From contig NC_065872.1 of assembly GCF_933775445.1 (NCBI RefSeq), positions 16,058,001 to 16,122,000 on the forward strand: 64,000 bases of DNA, written 5' to 3'. This stretch comes from Argentina anserina. Its lineage: Eukaryota > Streptophyta > Magnoliopsida > Rosales > Rosaceae. Both the position numbers and the translations under genes were made by a program. How positions within the stretch are numbered: position 1 is the first letter of the stretch; every line of letters starts with the position of its first letter. Of the stretch, positions 48,605-61,440 are shown piece after piece. The notes beneath the pieces were generated by a model, which searched no databases, had not been told where the DNA came from, and was given only the letters and a program-made list of their open reading frames with translations.

Positions 48605-50934
48605 ATAAAAGTAGGTCATAACTGACCATCAAAGGATTCATGGATCAAGAAGGGATTTTATTTTGCTCACCCCCACCCCAAGCGGGTTATATTACATCCC
48701 AATTAAAAACAAGCCACTTGTTCTCTAAGTTTGTAACTTAACTGTGGTTATCTTCTCATAAAATAAATATGGTCAGTGAGGAGGAAATTGCACCATATCT
48801 GACGACGAATAATTTTATCTATGGAAAAGATTGGCTAAGGTCTCCACCGGTAACTACTTCGCCTCCGTTGTTACCACCACCTCAAATGAAGTCGTCAGTA
48901 CCGGAACCAGAACAGCTGCCATCACCGGCACCGATCTCATCTCCTGCGCCATCCTTACCGCCACCGCCACCACCACCAGTGGCGATCCCATATCCGTCGC
49001 CACCCATGCCGCCACCGCCACTAGTGATGATCCGTCTCCACCACCACCGCCGCCGGTGCTCCTGTCACCACCGCCATTGATATACGTTGTCCCTTGGGAG
49101 GCACCACTAGCATCAGTGACGGCAGCATCGTGACCACCGTCAGCAGGAAGGGAAATTGAGTGGTCGCCACGTCCATCGAGATGGAAGGATAGAGGAGTTG
49201 TTGAAGGAGGTGAAGGTGTGAATATGTATTATACGCAATGACTGAAATATCCATAATTTCCTCGATATTTCTGCGAAAGTTTCTATTTTTCGGCATATGG
49301 ATATATCTGTTACATACCAATCATTGTTCGATGGAAATTTTCGAAATTTCCCAAAATGTCCCGATATATCCGGAAACTTTCAAAATTTCCCGATATTTTC
49401 ATAATATCGCAACGTATTGAACCTCTGATCTATCATTTTGTAAGCATAAAGTTATAATCAACTCTACTACACCAACTTATTGTTATATATGGCTCTTTTT
49501 ATTATATATTGCATTTCATGTCTCAGCTTCACTTAAAATTGAAATAAAACTGAACTAGTTGTTGAGGGGAATCAAACCCCTTTGGTGTAGGAGGAAGCAA
49601 TGATGGGCCTTACCCTTATGAGGGAAATTCAACATGCCTTATCCACCATATTTATTCTCTAATGAGATGCAATCAAGTGAAAACATATGGACACAATCTG
49701 ATGCACAATCTTTACAAATCAATGATTTATGATCAAAGTCGAGAAATGCTTGATCCAAATGGGAACTACCAGTACCAAAACTCACAATCAATCACCCACG
49801 ACCCCTATGGTTGACATATAAGTCAGTATATGCAAAATTAGAAAGGGGAGATATCATTTAATGACTATTTTTCAAAATATACTTAGGATTTTACTCAAAG
49901 ACATGATGAAGATAGTGAAAATTTTGTACCTCAAATTCTTTATGTGGTGCTAAATCACTCATGAAATTTCATGTGTAATGTATTATATGTAAATAAGGTG
50001 TGATGAGCTAGCCTCCCTTTGGGTGTGTGTATATATATATATATATTAAGTAGATTTTTAATAATGTTCGACGATTATTTCACCTCAAATGCGGTCGTGC
50101 CAGATTGAAGGTGCAGATGAAGAAGACGGTGCTCTTAGCTCGGAAGGTGGAAGTCACAAAAGAATCATAGCTCTATGGATTGTCTCTCGTCCCAGCCTTA
50201 CCCAAACCATGTCCACCCTGATAGGACTCTCCCAAGGTAGCCTCACCTCAAACCCTGGCGTCCATCCACCAATGCTCCTTAATTAGGATCTGCTACGCTC
50301 CTGTGTAACTCATCAATATGACTTTGCCATGTGCAAGAGATTCAACCAGCATCGAGAACTTCTGAAATATAGTTACTTGTTCTCATCCCGGTTAGCTGTT
50401 TAGACTTACTATAACTTACTATAAACTAATAGTTGTATAATAATTTCTTACAACATATAGTAGATAATTGATCAAATAAACATTTCTCAAAGTTTCATTC
50501 AAAATTTCCATGTTTTTATATAAATTTTCATCAATTTACTTAATTATTTTTTTAAATAGAAATTTACCCAAAATTTCTATCGAAATTTCTAATTTTCAGA
50601 TCCTCAATATTTTCGTTCTTGCCAAAATTTTAGTCTTTTTATTATACGTCAAGGGCTTCTTCACTCTCACCTTTCAGCAGTGTTAAAGACGATAGCTCTT
50701 TCCGCAGCGATTTTTCTATATTTACGGGTCTAAAGTCTAAACCAAAGTTTAACAAAAAAAGAAGTCTAAACCAAAGAGACCAATTAAACCTATTGAATAA
50801 TGGTGATATTAACCATAGAACAGGTGGCTTGTTTTTAATTGAGAGGTGATATCACCCCCTTGGGATGGGTGAGCAAAATCGAATCCCTTGTTGGTCCATG
50901 AATCCTTTGATGGTAAGTTATGACCTACTTTTAT
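48605..50934. mobile_element. 2.3-kb element with about 118-bp inverted termini
   Basis: The left arm 48605-48724 and right arm 50817-50934 are inverted copies at clearly over 80% identity by eye, sharing TAGGTCATAACT, ATCAAAGGATTCATGG, TTTTGCTCACCC and AATTAAAAACAAGCCAC. Between them is non-coding DNA, including a C-rich stretch at 48840-49130 whose open frames encode only Pro/His-rich low-complexity strings. No transposase and no clear target duplication. Probably a non-autonomous DNA transposon or two inverted copies of a short repeat. Confidence 0.6.
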
Positions 50935-52019
50935 TTTATTTCTAATTAAACTTTATCAAAACAAAGATGGATCGGACATTTGTGCAACTCATTATATATT
51001 TATATAACTCATGGTACTCGCTATATAACTTATGGTACTCGCTCAGTATATTTTGGCCAAAAGAATCTAGTGTTTGAGTCGACAACAAGTACGTACAGTA
51101 TACCTTTCGTATCAAAAAAAAAAGTACGTACTAATGGCAAAAGTGGCTGCACCTCCCTGATCGAATAGCAGCGCTTCCACAGTTCCACCTCCATGATCGA
51201 CCACTCTATTAAAATGCGAGTTTCTATTCATATCTCTAAAATTGATATTTAGATCTCTTTGGTAATTAGACCTTTATTTTACTTTAACAAATAACTATGG
51301 TATTTAGATTTCTCCGATTTTTTCAAAATGCCCGTAGTCCAACAAAATCAATAAAACTCTAGTTTTTACTTCAAAATTTATTCAATTGATTCAAAATTAT
51401 TATAATTCATTTGATTCAAACGTATTATAACTATATCGAGTTTCTTAAGCTTAAGTAGAATCATAGTATAATAAAATTTATATACAATTCATAACAAGAA
51501 ACGCATTCAAACGAACATATCACAATAAACTAAAAGAACATAATGTGAGAATAATATATTTATTACGATCCATATATGAAATTATTGAACACGATAATAC
51601 AGTATAGTTAGATCTTCCTAGGTTTGAAATTTATCTTATTATTTTATAAAGAAAAATTGAGAAAATGTATTGTATTGAAATTTTTTATTTTTTTATTTAT
51701 TTATCTGCATTGGTAATTTTACATCTATTGACAAAATCAACACTAGTTTTAAAAAATAGAGGTCTAAGAGTTGTTTTGAGAAGTATGAATAGAAGCTCCC
51801 TTCTAGATTACTCACATACCGGTTTAAAAACTTACAAATTTTCTGCTTTGTTTTGTAATTGCTTTCATTTTCTCTATTACCAAATAAAATAAAAGGTCTG
51901 TCAAAAGCCTTTGTATAATATTTTTTAATACGTACACTGCAGGAACTTAATGCATTCTTAACGCACGATCAGGAATTGTTAATCCTAACAGTTACATAGT
52001 TGTGCTAAATTACTTTTTT
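50935..52019. other. AT-rich spacer
   Basis: No gene or structured repeat recognised. Confidence 0.35.
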
Positions 52020-52991
52020 CTTTTAGAAAAAGGAAATATATATTGCACCCAAAAAAATTACAGACAGATGAATACTTGGTGGAACAAATTCCCCACTCTC
52101 CGTTCGACCAACACTACTAGCCACAAGACTATCACAAAAAGTAATAGACATGAGCCAAGAAGCCCGAATCCCGAACCAATCAATTCCAATTCCAGAAGTA
52201 ACTGATAGCCTACTCGATGTCAATCTCAAGAAGAGAACCGCTTCAATAGCATCATATACCAAAACCTCTGACATATTTGCAAAGATAACCTCCTCATTAC
52301 ATTGACACCTAGAAATAACCGATGTTTAGAAAAATCCCTGGAAATGACATGCACCATAAACATGTGCACTAAACGACACAAGCAAACCCTACATACTGAC
52401 ATCATAAACCCTCACACAAAAGTAAAGGACAACAAAGCCAATAAAAAAACAAAAAACAAAAAAAGACATGGGCCCAAAGACCCAAGCCCCCTAAAAGACC
52501 CAACCTAGACCCAAATGAGCCCATGCCCACCTCCCTAGCCTCTAGAGGCCAACCATCCATATTGCCAACAAGTCGGCCCCGCTTTCTGACCTCCAAGCCG
52601 CCAATTCGACCATAGTGCCGGCCACCGCCCTCAGATTGCCATCCTCATCCACGACAAAGGTACCGCTCATCCCCTTCAGGATTCAAACCAAGCAAGAAGA
52701 ACCATCAAGGCCGACCCGGATCGAAACCATCAACCCAAGTAAAGCATCGACACCTTTGCTTCCCTCAACCAGAGCATCGAATCGCCGCTAGCAATTCCCA
52801 CCGCCGAGACCCAATCAACTGCCCAAAAGCCGCCACCATGCACCGCCGCCAAATAAACCTTTCAGCAACCCAGAAGCTAGGACAAACATCGCCGCCACCA
52901 TACACCGCCAATCTCTTTCGATCCACCTACACCACCCACCCATGCTAGGAAACCATCCGGCCCACAGCAAATTCCCGTCTGACGGCGGCAT
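52020..52991 (-). mobile_element. GC-rich retroelement-like remnant
   Basis: A stretch that turns GC-rich from about 52470 to 52990 in an AT-rich region. Read on the minus strand it resembles the untranslated ends of a plant non-LTR element. Similar GC-rich sequence, with a GAACCCTAG-type start, resumes at about 55689-55765 beyond the inserted 2.7-kb element, so the two pieces were probably one unit. No reverse transcriptase is present. The type is a guess. Confidence 0.35.
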
Positions 52992-55688
52992 CTATAATAT
53001 CCCGAAAATTTATATTTAATTTCTAATGATTTTTGGACATTATTATTTTGGTAATGGTCCGATTATATTGAATGAGGGTGAAATCGAATTTGTTCGAGAG
53101 TTGAATTACTCACAAACGTTTATATGAGGGGTCAAGAATTGACTTTTAGCTTGTTGAGTTTCTTAGAAAACTTTCTCCATGAGAATTGTAAATCTTGTCG
53201 ATACGAGTTCGTAGACATGTGGCATGCGTAAAACGGATATCGTATGTGAAAGTTGTTAGCAAACAAAGTTTATCTTCCGATTTTGGGAAGAGGTATAAAA
53301 AGGTAATGTTTTGAAACCCTAAAAATCAGAAAACATAATTGAACAGCTGCAGCTTTGTTTCGTGTTATTGTTCATCGTTTCCTCAAATTGCATCAAACTT
53401 CCTCTCCTCCATTCTCTCTCATCCGACCACCAAATCGAGCGCTGTTTATTGTGTTAGCTTCGTTTCGTCGTCATCTTTCCATTGATACTAGACTCGTGCA
53501 GCATCAGTGACTGTGTAAAGAGCAGTGAGCCCGCAAGATTGCAACTGTAGCTTTCGTCGGAGCTACGGTGTTTTTCGGCAAACCTGAGTCCAAAGCTCCC
53601 TCAATTCCACCTCTCTCTTTCTTCTGGGCATGATTATGGTGGTCTTGGAGCTCAAATTCGAGAGATAAGCGTTGGTGAAGAAGCTTGGATATGCAGAAGC
53701 TTTCCGTCGAATTTCCGGCCACTTCCCGGTCGAGTTGGGTTGGGTGCAGGTATGGAAAATGTCTCTCTTGTTATGATTTAGAAGTTACATGTTGGGTTCA
53801 TAAGGTTTTGAGCAACCTTGAGTTGGTGACTTTTGTGATTGTGACATTTCGCTGTCCTTGAGGACATTTATGGTCTTGTGGAGAGTAATGAGTTACTTTA
53901 TTGAGTTGGGTTCGTCAATACAAGCGTTTACGTATATAAATTGCATGTGTTGGGTTAATTTCAACAATGTTAGTTGTTGTTGTTATTATTGTATGTATGA
54001 CTATGTTATACTGATGAGGTTTGGTTGATGTCTTGGTGAAGTGGTTTTGAGAGATTGATAGTGTTATCACATAGTTTGTTTTAGTCGATAATTAACGCAT
54101 CTAGATTACACATTTTGGATGGACTTGTTATGATCAACTTACTTGCGGGGGTAGTGGAGACTTATTAGTCTCAAATGAAGTTACGTTTGTGACGTAACTT
54201 TGGTTATATTTAAATGGGAGAAGTAGGACTTTAATGGTTATTTTTAGTACCTCAATTTTTATTGTGTTGTGACATTGCTATGGCTAGGATGTGATGCTTG
54301 GTTTGGAGTGGATGCATGATTAGTAATATCCATATTGTGTGTAGAAGACTCAGCGGGATATCAAGGTGAGTAAACCGTACACAATGATCATCATAATCAA
54401 AGTAGTGTTAGAATTATTGATTTTACTTGGAGTTGTTAACATAGTCCTTGCATCACTAATTTATAAAAATTGTTCTAAAAATATGTTTTGATTTAAATTA
54501 CATGAATTTGATAGTCTATGGTTCATAGGTAAGAAAAAAATGTATTTTAATATATGATTTTAAATGGTTTTAGTGATTATGGACTATGATGAATGTGAGA
54601 ATGAAATTGGATTATGCATGTGGATATTGATATGATATATTCAATTTATATGTGGATATTAAGTGGTAATAAAAATATACATATATACGTTGCTATATTA
54701 TATTTTTATTTCATTGATTGTGATTATATCTTAATGTGGAGGAATGGACCGGAAGGTACCTTTCCGGTATTTTGGTTTATTATATGACTTGTTCATGTTG
54801 TGATGTTGTGAGAGTCGCTTGATTTTGTACAATATTATCATGGGTGGATTTTATTATATTGTACGTGTTGTTTTAACATTTGAGTTTTGTTAAAACGTTT
54901 TCTGGTCTTCAGACCTGGAGATGACAAATAAATCGGGAACCAATCCTTTGGCCGGATGATTGGTTACAATCAGTTAGAGCTCTACTCTATCTGCCTATGC
55001 ACGTCATGAGGTGTGACCTAGTGGGGTTATCTGGGTCTCATGAGTGCATGTTCTTAAAAGGGAATTTAACTGTGTTATGTTTGTATTGGTTGTTGAGTTG
55101 TTAAATTCTCAAGACATTAATTTTTGTCATGTGTTTCCCTTTTGAGAAAGTGATATTGTTTAAAAGAAAACAAAGTAAGAATTATTATATTGGTTTTCAG
55201 GTGAAGGTTCTATAAATTTGGTTGAGTTGTTGGTTTTGCTTAATTCATTTATTTTGTTGCATTTTTCTGTGATTTCTTGAACTATGTTTTTATGCAGGAA
55301 ACACCACTATTTTTCAGGCATATAACAAGTGTTTTGTGTGGATTTTAAATGTCGTTGCTTATATCTTATAAGCATGTTTATCTTAAGTTAAGTTTACTCA
55401 TACGAGCTTTAAAAGCTTACCGGGTTTGTTGTTTACAACCCGGTGCACTAATCCATGATGTAGAGTATTTGTGCAGGTTGATGTTCGTGTTTGCGTGAGA
55501 GTTTGAGGATGCAGCGACAAGGATAGAACGTTGTAATTTGAGAATTTTTCTTGTAACTAGTTCTTTGTAACTGTTGCAGTTACTTTGTAGATCAAGTTTT
55601 GTGTAACTTGTAAATGTAATTATGTTAGTTTGATTCGAGTTGTCACGTTTTGAATTTGAATTTTATTATCCGAAATTCGGGACGTGAC
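52992..55688 (+). mobile_element. LTR-like 2.7-kb element, copy 1 (probable solo LTR)
   Basis: Starts (T)ATAATATCCCGAAAATT and ends TTCGGGACGTGACA. It lines up along its length with the element at 56853: GTAAATC/GAGTTCGTCGATAC near the start, ACCCTAAA, AAGGTGAGTAAAC, TGGTTCATAGGTAAG, GCTTTA-type and GGTGCACTAAT segments near the end. The long size, TG..CA-type ends and inverted terminal bases fit a solo LTR of a long-LTR gypsy (Tekay/Del-like) element. No primer site or coding region adjoins it. Confidence 0.6.
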
Positions 55689-55765
55689 AACGTCAATGAA
55701 CGCGCCGTCGGACATAAACAAAATCTTTTTTTTTTCTGAACCCTAGAGCAGATTCGACTTAACCG

Positions 55766-56794
55766 GAGCTCTAGAGACTTAGTCAATGCTAAACTACTTT
55801 CTATGTTGAAGCAAATATTAGGAACAGACTGCCCCAGTTGATACATAAAAGTGGGAGGTTGCAACTTGATAAGACCAGTGGACAAATTGCCAAGAATGCA
55901 ATATTGACCAATATCATCCCCAATACGACCTTAAACCTCAACTGTATAGCTAATAGTGGCTGAGGACCTCCAGTTGTAACTGGATTTGAGTCCAACTATA
56001 GCAATCCCACCAAGTCCTCCCCTAGATGTTATATATCTCATTCTTAAAAGTGAACAAATAATTTTGTGATTAAGAAACTAAGTAGCACAGACAAATTAGG
56101 GATGAAAATCATGATATATAAATGAAAAGTATGTTCTAGTCAAGTTTGGCTGCAACTGGAGGTTTGGTTTTATGTGGGAGAGCATATTAAGAAGCTTCCA
56201 AGCAAGTACCTTGAGTAATAACATATGTTCATTTCACCTGGACCTGTTTCCTGTATATATTCCAGGCCAGCAGTAGTATAGCAATTACTGACAGTGATGT
56301 TTCATCATATTATAACCTTTAAAGTTAACTTTCTAATATGATCATGCTGTATTGATACACTAACGGCGGCAATTATAAAATCGTGAACTACGTGAAGGAG
56401 CACCGTCATGATTTGTTCATGATTAATTTGATGAAAGGGAATTGTCTGTCGACGGCTAAATTATGAATGCATTGAAATTAGTTGTTTTATGGAGAACATT
56501 TGTGTGCAATTTCAGACTTTCTGTGAGAAGACAAACAAAGGTGGCCGACCTTGGAAGGGTTAATTTTATAGTGCATTTTCAGTAATAGAATTGCTGAATA
56601 AGTAGTGTTTATACATTAATTACATCTATGCTTTATTGTCGGTGGCGGGTCTAGAAATTAGACTTAATAGTTACATTATAGAAAAAATTTTGAAGAGCTA
56701 TATATTAGAGTATAATATACCACAAAAAAGTACATAATTATCTTAATGTACTATAAAATATATAGATGCAAACTTAAAGGTATAGCTCGACGAA
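55766..56794. other. spacer between the two LTR-like elements
   Basis: A minus-strand open frame at 55801-55995 (MDSNPVTTGG start, one hydrophobic stretch) could be a gene scrap, but I do not recognise it. Nothing else seen. Confidence 0.3.
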
Positions 56795-56852
56795 ATGTGA
56801 TAGCTCAAGTGGTAAAAGCACCAGGAAGCAAGCTATTAGGTTCTGGGTTTGT
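56795..56852 (+). repeat. tRNA-like SINE, 5' part
   Basis: TAGCTCAAGTGGTAAAAGCA fits a Pol III A box in a tRNA-derived plant SINE. The B box seems to start at TTCTGGGTT and is cut there by the LTR-like element; TCTGAGCC at 59593-59600 could be its continuation. The element body after that is not recognisable. Confidence 0.5.
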
Positions 56853-58849
56853 AATACCCCGGAAATTACTAATTAAATTCTAAAGACTTTTCAGAGACCT
56901 TTATATTGGCCATAGTCCAATTTCATGGTACAAGGGTGAAAACAAAAGCGTTCGAGCAATTAAATTTCTCAAAAATGCTCAAATTAAAAGGTCAATGAGT
57001 TGACTTTTTATTCATTGGGATCTCAAAAAACTTCATTTATAAAAAATGTAGAGTTCGTCGATACAAAATTCGTGGACATGCCGCATGCATGATTTGGAGA
57101 TCGTATGAAAAGTTATAATCAATAAAAAAATTTAATTAATTATTTTTAAAGTATAAATAAAAAACATTTCCCTTTAGGGTTTCATTATTTGCGCAGCCAA
57201 TTTTCTTCCTCTTTCTTTCTTTCCCGCACACGTTCATTATGAAAGAAACTCGACTGACCCGACCCTGACCAGCACGACCCGGATCCAACTTTTTTGGGGA
57301 ACTCCGGTCGACTCAGGCGACGTAACCAGTCGGAAATTCTTCATCTCCTCCATCCACCTTGCTCTGTTGTGGTGGCTTGCGCCGTTTCTCACCGATATGC
57401 ACGTATCGAGGCTCGAAAGCCACGACAACGACTTGATTTTAACCTAGTTTTGACCTGGTTTCTCTTCGGCCGTTTTTGGCGGTCATTCAACGTGAAGCTA
57501 CCCATTTCTTGATGTTATCTCTATTCTAAACGCAACCATGTAAGCCTTGAAACTCACTTTGAGGTGTAGAGAGAGCTGAGTTGAAGCCATTCTTCCAGTC
57601 ATGTTGGAGTCTTTTTCCGGCCAAACTAGCCTTAGTTGCCAGTATGAAAATGACCCTTGAGTTGTGATATTCATTTTAGGTGTAGTGGGTAGAGATAAAT
57701 TTGAAGTTGAAGCATGGTAGTGTGTGGGACCCACATGCCTCTAGCAACGGCTTGTGGTTGTGAATTTGATCTTTGATAGAGCTAATGAGAGCCATGCCAT
57801 GTAGGCTCGTGCTTATTGGTATGAGCGTTTCGGCATATAATTTGTAAGTTTTAGTTGCCGTATGAGAAAGTTAGTTTTTTTTTCAATTTGTTCGTGAACT
57901 TTGAATTTGGCAAGTATCGCTACGCTTGTTGCTTAGCTAGATGTATTGGATCGTTGAGAGATTCGGTGACCTTGGGAGGTCTTGGAGGAAGAGTTGTCTC
58001 AAGGGACAAGTTGTCGGGTTAGATTTGAGTGTTGGTGCGAGTAAAGTCATTTTGTTACTATTTGTTACTAAATTATAATATTGACTCTTAGGTGATTGAA
58101 ACGAATGCATTGTTCTATATCTTGTGTTGATGAAGACGCAATGAGAACTAAGGTGAGTAAACTTCTTTTAATACAAGTAAATTGATATTTTAAAAGGGAA
58201 ATGATTTCGAACAACATTTATGACTATTGACCATGGTTAATGCAAGTGAAAAACAATTATTAGAGTATGTATGTGGCTATTGATATAATATAGTTTATTT
58301 ATATATGTGTATTTAATGGTAACAATAATATACATATATATATATGTGGCTATGTTATATTGTGTCATGTTCATGTATCATTGTGGTAGTGTTGTGAGAT
58401 ATGTGATGCTAGTGATTTTAGAGGGTGAGTAAAACTCATTATGAAACATGTTTTCGTTGTTGCCTTAATTTATGAGAAATTATTGGAGAAAATGCATTTT
58501 GATTTTAAAATCATATGAACTTGATCATTAATGGTTCATAGGTAAGTAAATTGAGTTTCTTTATAAAATTACTCTTATGTTTCTAATATAAAGGCAAATT
58601 ATTATTAGTGAGTCAAGTGGATATATATGTGCATGTTCATGAAAAATATACATGTATAATGGTGATATGACTATGGAGTTGTTATAAGGACTCGTAGTAC
58701 TTTCATGTTGGAGGTGACTTGTTTATAAATCGACAATTATCTTGTTAGTAGTAATCTATGAATGGTAGTGTGGAATTGTTGTTGCTTGTGATAGTCTTGT
58801 GACTAGGTGAAAGCATTAGTTTGGTAACCAACATGGTAGGTGTATGTGA

Positions 58850-58992
58850 GATATCTTCTTAGTGGCGAAAGAGATCTATGTTGTGGAATTGTTTATGGTC
58901 TCTCCTAAATGGCGAATGAGACCTTTGATCCCTCCTATGTAGTAAATGAGATCATGATCCCTCCTTAGTGGCGAAGGGGATCTTTAGGCATA
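58850..58992. repeat. Degenerate 30-bp minisatellite with dyad units
   Basis: Four units, each opening with GGTCTC/GATCCC-type and closing with GAGACC/GAGATC around a core like CTTAGTGGCGAA. Each unit can pair with itself. Confidence 0.6.
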
Positions 58993-59162
58993 AATAACTC
59001 ACACCTTGGTCGATGAGTGTGTACGAATAGAGCTCTAATCTTATTGCCGAAGTGTTTTATGGGTAATGACGTTAATCACTACGCCCGAGTGTGTGTGTTT
59101 TAGGAAGTGGGGTTAGGGATGCCTTCTACTTGCCTAAGACTTGACTAATGTTGTAGAATACT

Positions 59163-59184
59163 TGTGTGTGTGTGTGTGTGTGTG
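59163..59184. repeat. (GT)n microsatellite
   Basis: About 11 GT units. Confidence 0.9.
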
Positions 59185-59587
59185 TTTAGGAGGAGAGTGT
59201 TTCCTCTGTTTACGCTATTATGGAATTGTTGCAATTCTCATTGTACAAAGTTGGTTTTGTTCAGTTATCATAATTAGATGCAAACTTGTAAGGTTTTTGA
59301 TGTCGTTTAGTTGGTTTACTCATACGGGCTTTATAGTTTACTAGGTTTGTTGTTACAACTTGGTGCACTAATTCATAATGAATGCTGCTGCAGATAGGTG
59401 AGAATCATCAGGGTTGCAGTTGAGAGGACTATGGAGTCACATTGAAGATAATTTTTTTATAAATTTGAGAACTCAGTTGTAGTGAACTCCTTATGAGCAT
59501 TAATTTTTACTTGATTTTAATTTAATTCTGGATTTTTACGGCCTCAAATTGTTGAATTTTGTTATTCTAAAATTTGGGGTGTGACAA

Positions 59588-60044
59588 GGTCTGAGCCACT
59601 ATAAGGGGTATGTATGAAACCTTTTGATCATTTAAAAGAAATACTGTGGTTTAGCTCGTTATGTTATGTTAGGGTTTGCAAAGCATCGGTCTTTTATTTT
59701 AATAAAAATAAATAACAAACTACCAATAAGTATCAAACAATCATTTGGTTTACAAAAAACTCATAACCTAATTTGATAGAGCAAATTAGGACCAATAGTT
59801 ACAAATATGGACAACATAATGATAAACTGCCATATGTCATATAATATTTTACTTTTTTTCCCCCTCTTTAGCCCCTCACATTTAAGTGAATTAAAAATTC
59901 ATTCTCACTACCCCATATTATATTTACATGTATACATGTTACTGTGGACTGATAAACTAACTGCTACTATCTAATTAAGCAACCTGCTATTATCGAGTAT
60001 GAAAGTAGCTGATACTACTGACTTAAAAAGTTCTACTGTTAGTT
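59588..60044. other. AT-rich spacer
   Basis: Includes the probable rest of the SINE just after 59588. No gene recognised. Confidence 0.3.
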
Positions 60045-60134
60045 GGGAATGTACCTGGTATTGTTGACTATGAATCTAACTGCTACTGTGGGAATGTACT
60101 TGCTATTGTCGACTAGGAAACTAACTACTACTGT
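60045..60134. repeat. 2 x 45-bp tandem repeat
   Basis: Units 60045-60089 and 60090-60134 (GGGAATGTAC to CTACTGT) are about 85% alike; weaker related sequence precedes them from about 59955. Confidence 0.65.
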
Positions 60135-61052
60135 GGTTTTTCGTGAACCAAATTCGAAATTTCAAAATTTTTCAAAACATATGCAATATGATAGTTAAGT
60201 GAAATCCCATGACATAAGGAACGACTTTATATATTTGCTCACCTCCAAAATTCCGGTGGTTTGGCCTGAAAAGTTAAATTTGACGGAAAAAAACTAAAAA
60301 TTTGAGAAGAGAGAAACTTGTTATATCTATGAGTGGCAGTTGGTAATTTTCACGAATATAAGGGTATTTTAGACATTGCTGCATTAATTTTCAGTTTTAG
60401 TCAATTTTTTTACTTAGGCTTATGTCCTAATTTGTATAAGAAATATGGAAAGTGAATTTTAGTTAACTCAAATGTGATCTAGTGGTACTGTTAAGTAATT
60501 TTCTAAAAAATAAATCAGGCTATTTTTCTTTAGATTTTGGACCTAGATTTTTAGTGGTTTTTACTTCATAGTTTCTTACTCCTAGGAGGAGTTAGTATAT
60601 GTACGTATAGTATAGAATTGCGATATTCGATAATCCATTAATTTTTAGTTTTGTTGGTGATACCCAAATACACCGACTTCTAATTTGACAGTGAATCAAC
60701 ATTTTGAGGCTTGTAGCTAGTGGATAAATGTCCTGTAACACCATTTCAGTTCCTCGAGCATGCATGTAACGCTCGATTGGTTATTTGTGAATAAGACCTC
60801 ACAGACGCTAACCCTGTTATTTTGTACGTTGAGCTTAATAGCATGGAAGTAACATAGAGGCATACGGTACGTATCACTGGGTTGATACAGTTTTTGTCCA
60901 GAATAACCTGGCATGTCTTAGGTACGGTACGTCGACAGTATGGGTTTCGATCGAATTAGGGACTGGTCACACAATATACTTTCCATCTGTAATCAGTTGA
61001 TAATGGTTGGCAATTACATGAATTAAATTATGTTGGTACTCTGACTGGTTAA
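60135..61052. other. AT-rich spacer
   Basis: No gene recognised. Confidence 0.35.
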
Positions 61053-61440
61053 CAGTGCCGTCGCATAATCAAGTGAGGCCTAATACAAAAACTAAGAGAG
61101 GTCTTATATTAAAAAAAAGTAAAAAAGACTTTTGATTTAACATTTATTTCATAGCAAAATGTATTACATAGATGATGAATAAACTAGATTACGTATGTAA
61201 TAGCATTAATAACATATAAGAAGCTAGCTTGAGAAAAAAGACACGCTAGCTAAAACAATTCCATGTTTAATTGGATGCCACTCTCATTTCCTTTTGAGTT
61301 GCAAAAAGGTTGATTAAATTATCATATTTGAACTGTGTAAACAACTTCTTTAAATAGATAGCATGACCTCTTTCAATAGAAAACATGACCAATCCATTCA
61401 AGCGTTCATGTGACATGGTTGATCGTAAGTACGTTTTTTA
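61053..61440 (-). pseudogene. hAT transposon 3' end with transposase C-terminal fragment
   Basis: On the minus strand, an open stretch (about 61438-61267) reads KTYLRSTMSHERLNGL and continues to NLFATQKEMR before a TAA. This is the end of the hAT dimerisation domain found in plant TTF-type/MYM-type transposases, where ...LRSTMSQERLNGLAMLSIE is usual. The helices needed for dimer formation upstream are missing or scrambled. The sequence CAGTGCCGTCGCATAA at 61053-61068 resembles a hAT terminal inverted repeat and would be the element's right end. No 5' end or full transposase is in view. Confidence 0.65.

Larger units (their letters stand above)
56853..59587 (+). mobile_element. LTR-like 2.7-kb element, copy 2 (probable solo LTR)
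   Basis: Starts TGTAATACCCCGGAAATT and ends AAAATTTGGGGTGTGACA, with the outer bases inverted relative to each other. Homologous to 52992-55688 in segment order, but clearly diverged. Flanks GGGTT and AGGTC could be a decayed 5-bp duplication. Contains a degenerate minisatellite (58850-58992) and a GT microsatellite (59163-59184). Confidence 0.6.

Noticed and set aside
48769..49133. Proline-rich open frames that look like an extensin or formin fragment
   Set aside because: Both overlapping frames are low-complexity from a C-rich stretch inside an inverted-repeat element, with no signal peptide and no known motif.
55801..55995. Possible membrane-protein fragment on the minus strand
   Set aside because: One hydrophobic stretch, a stop in the adjoining frame, and no family I recognise.
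56795..56852. A tRNA gene
   Set aside because: A-box-like sequence only; no cloverleaf, and the B box is interrupted. A SINE fits better.
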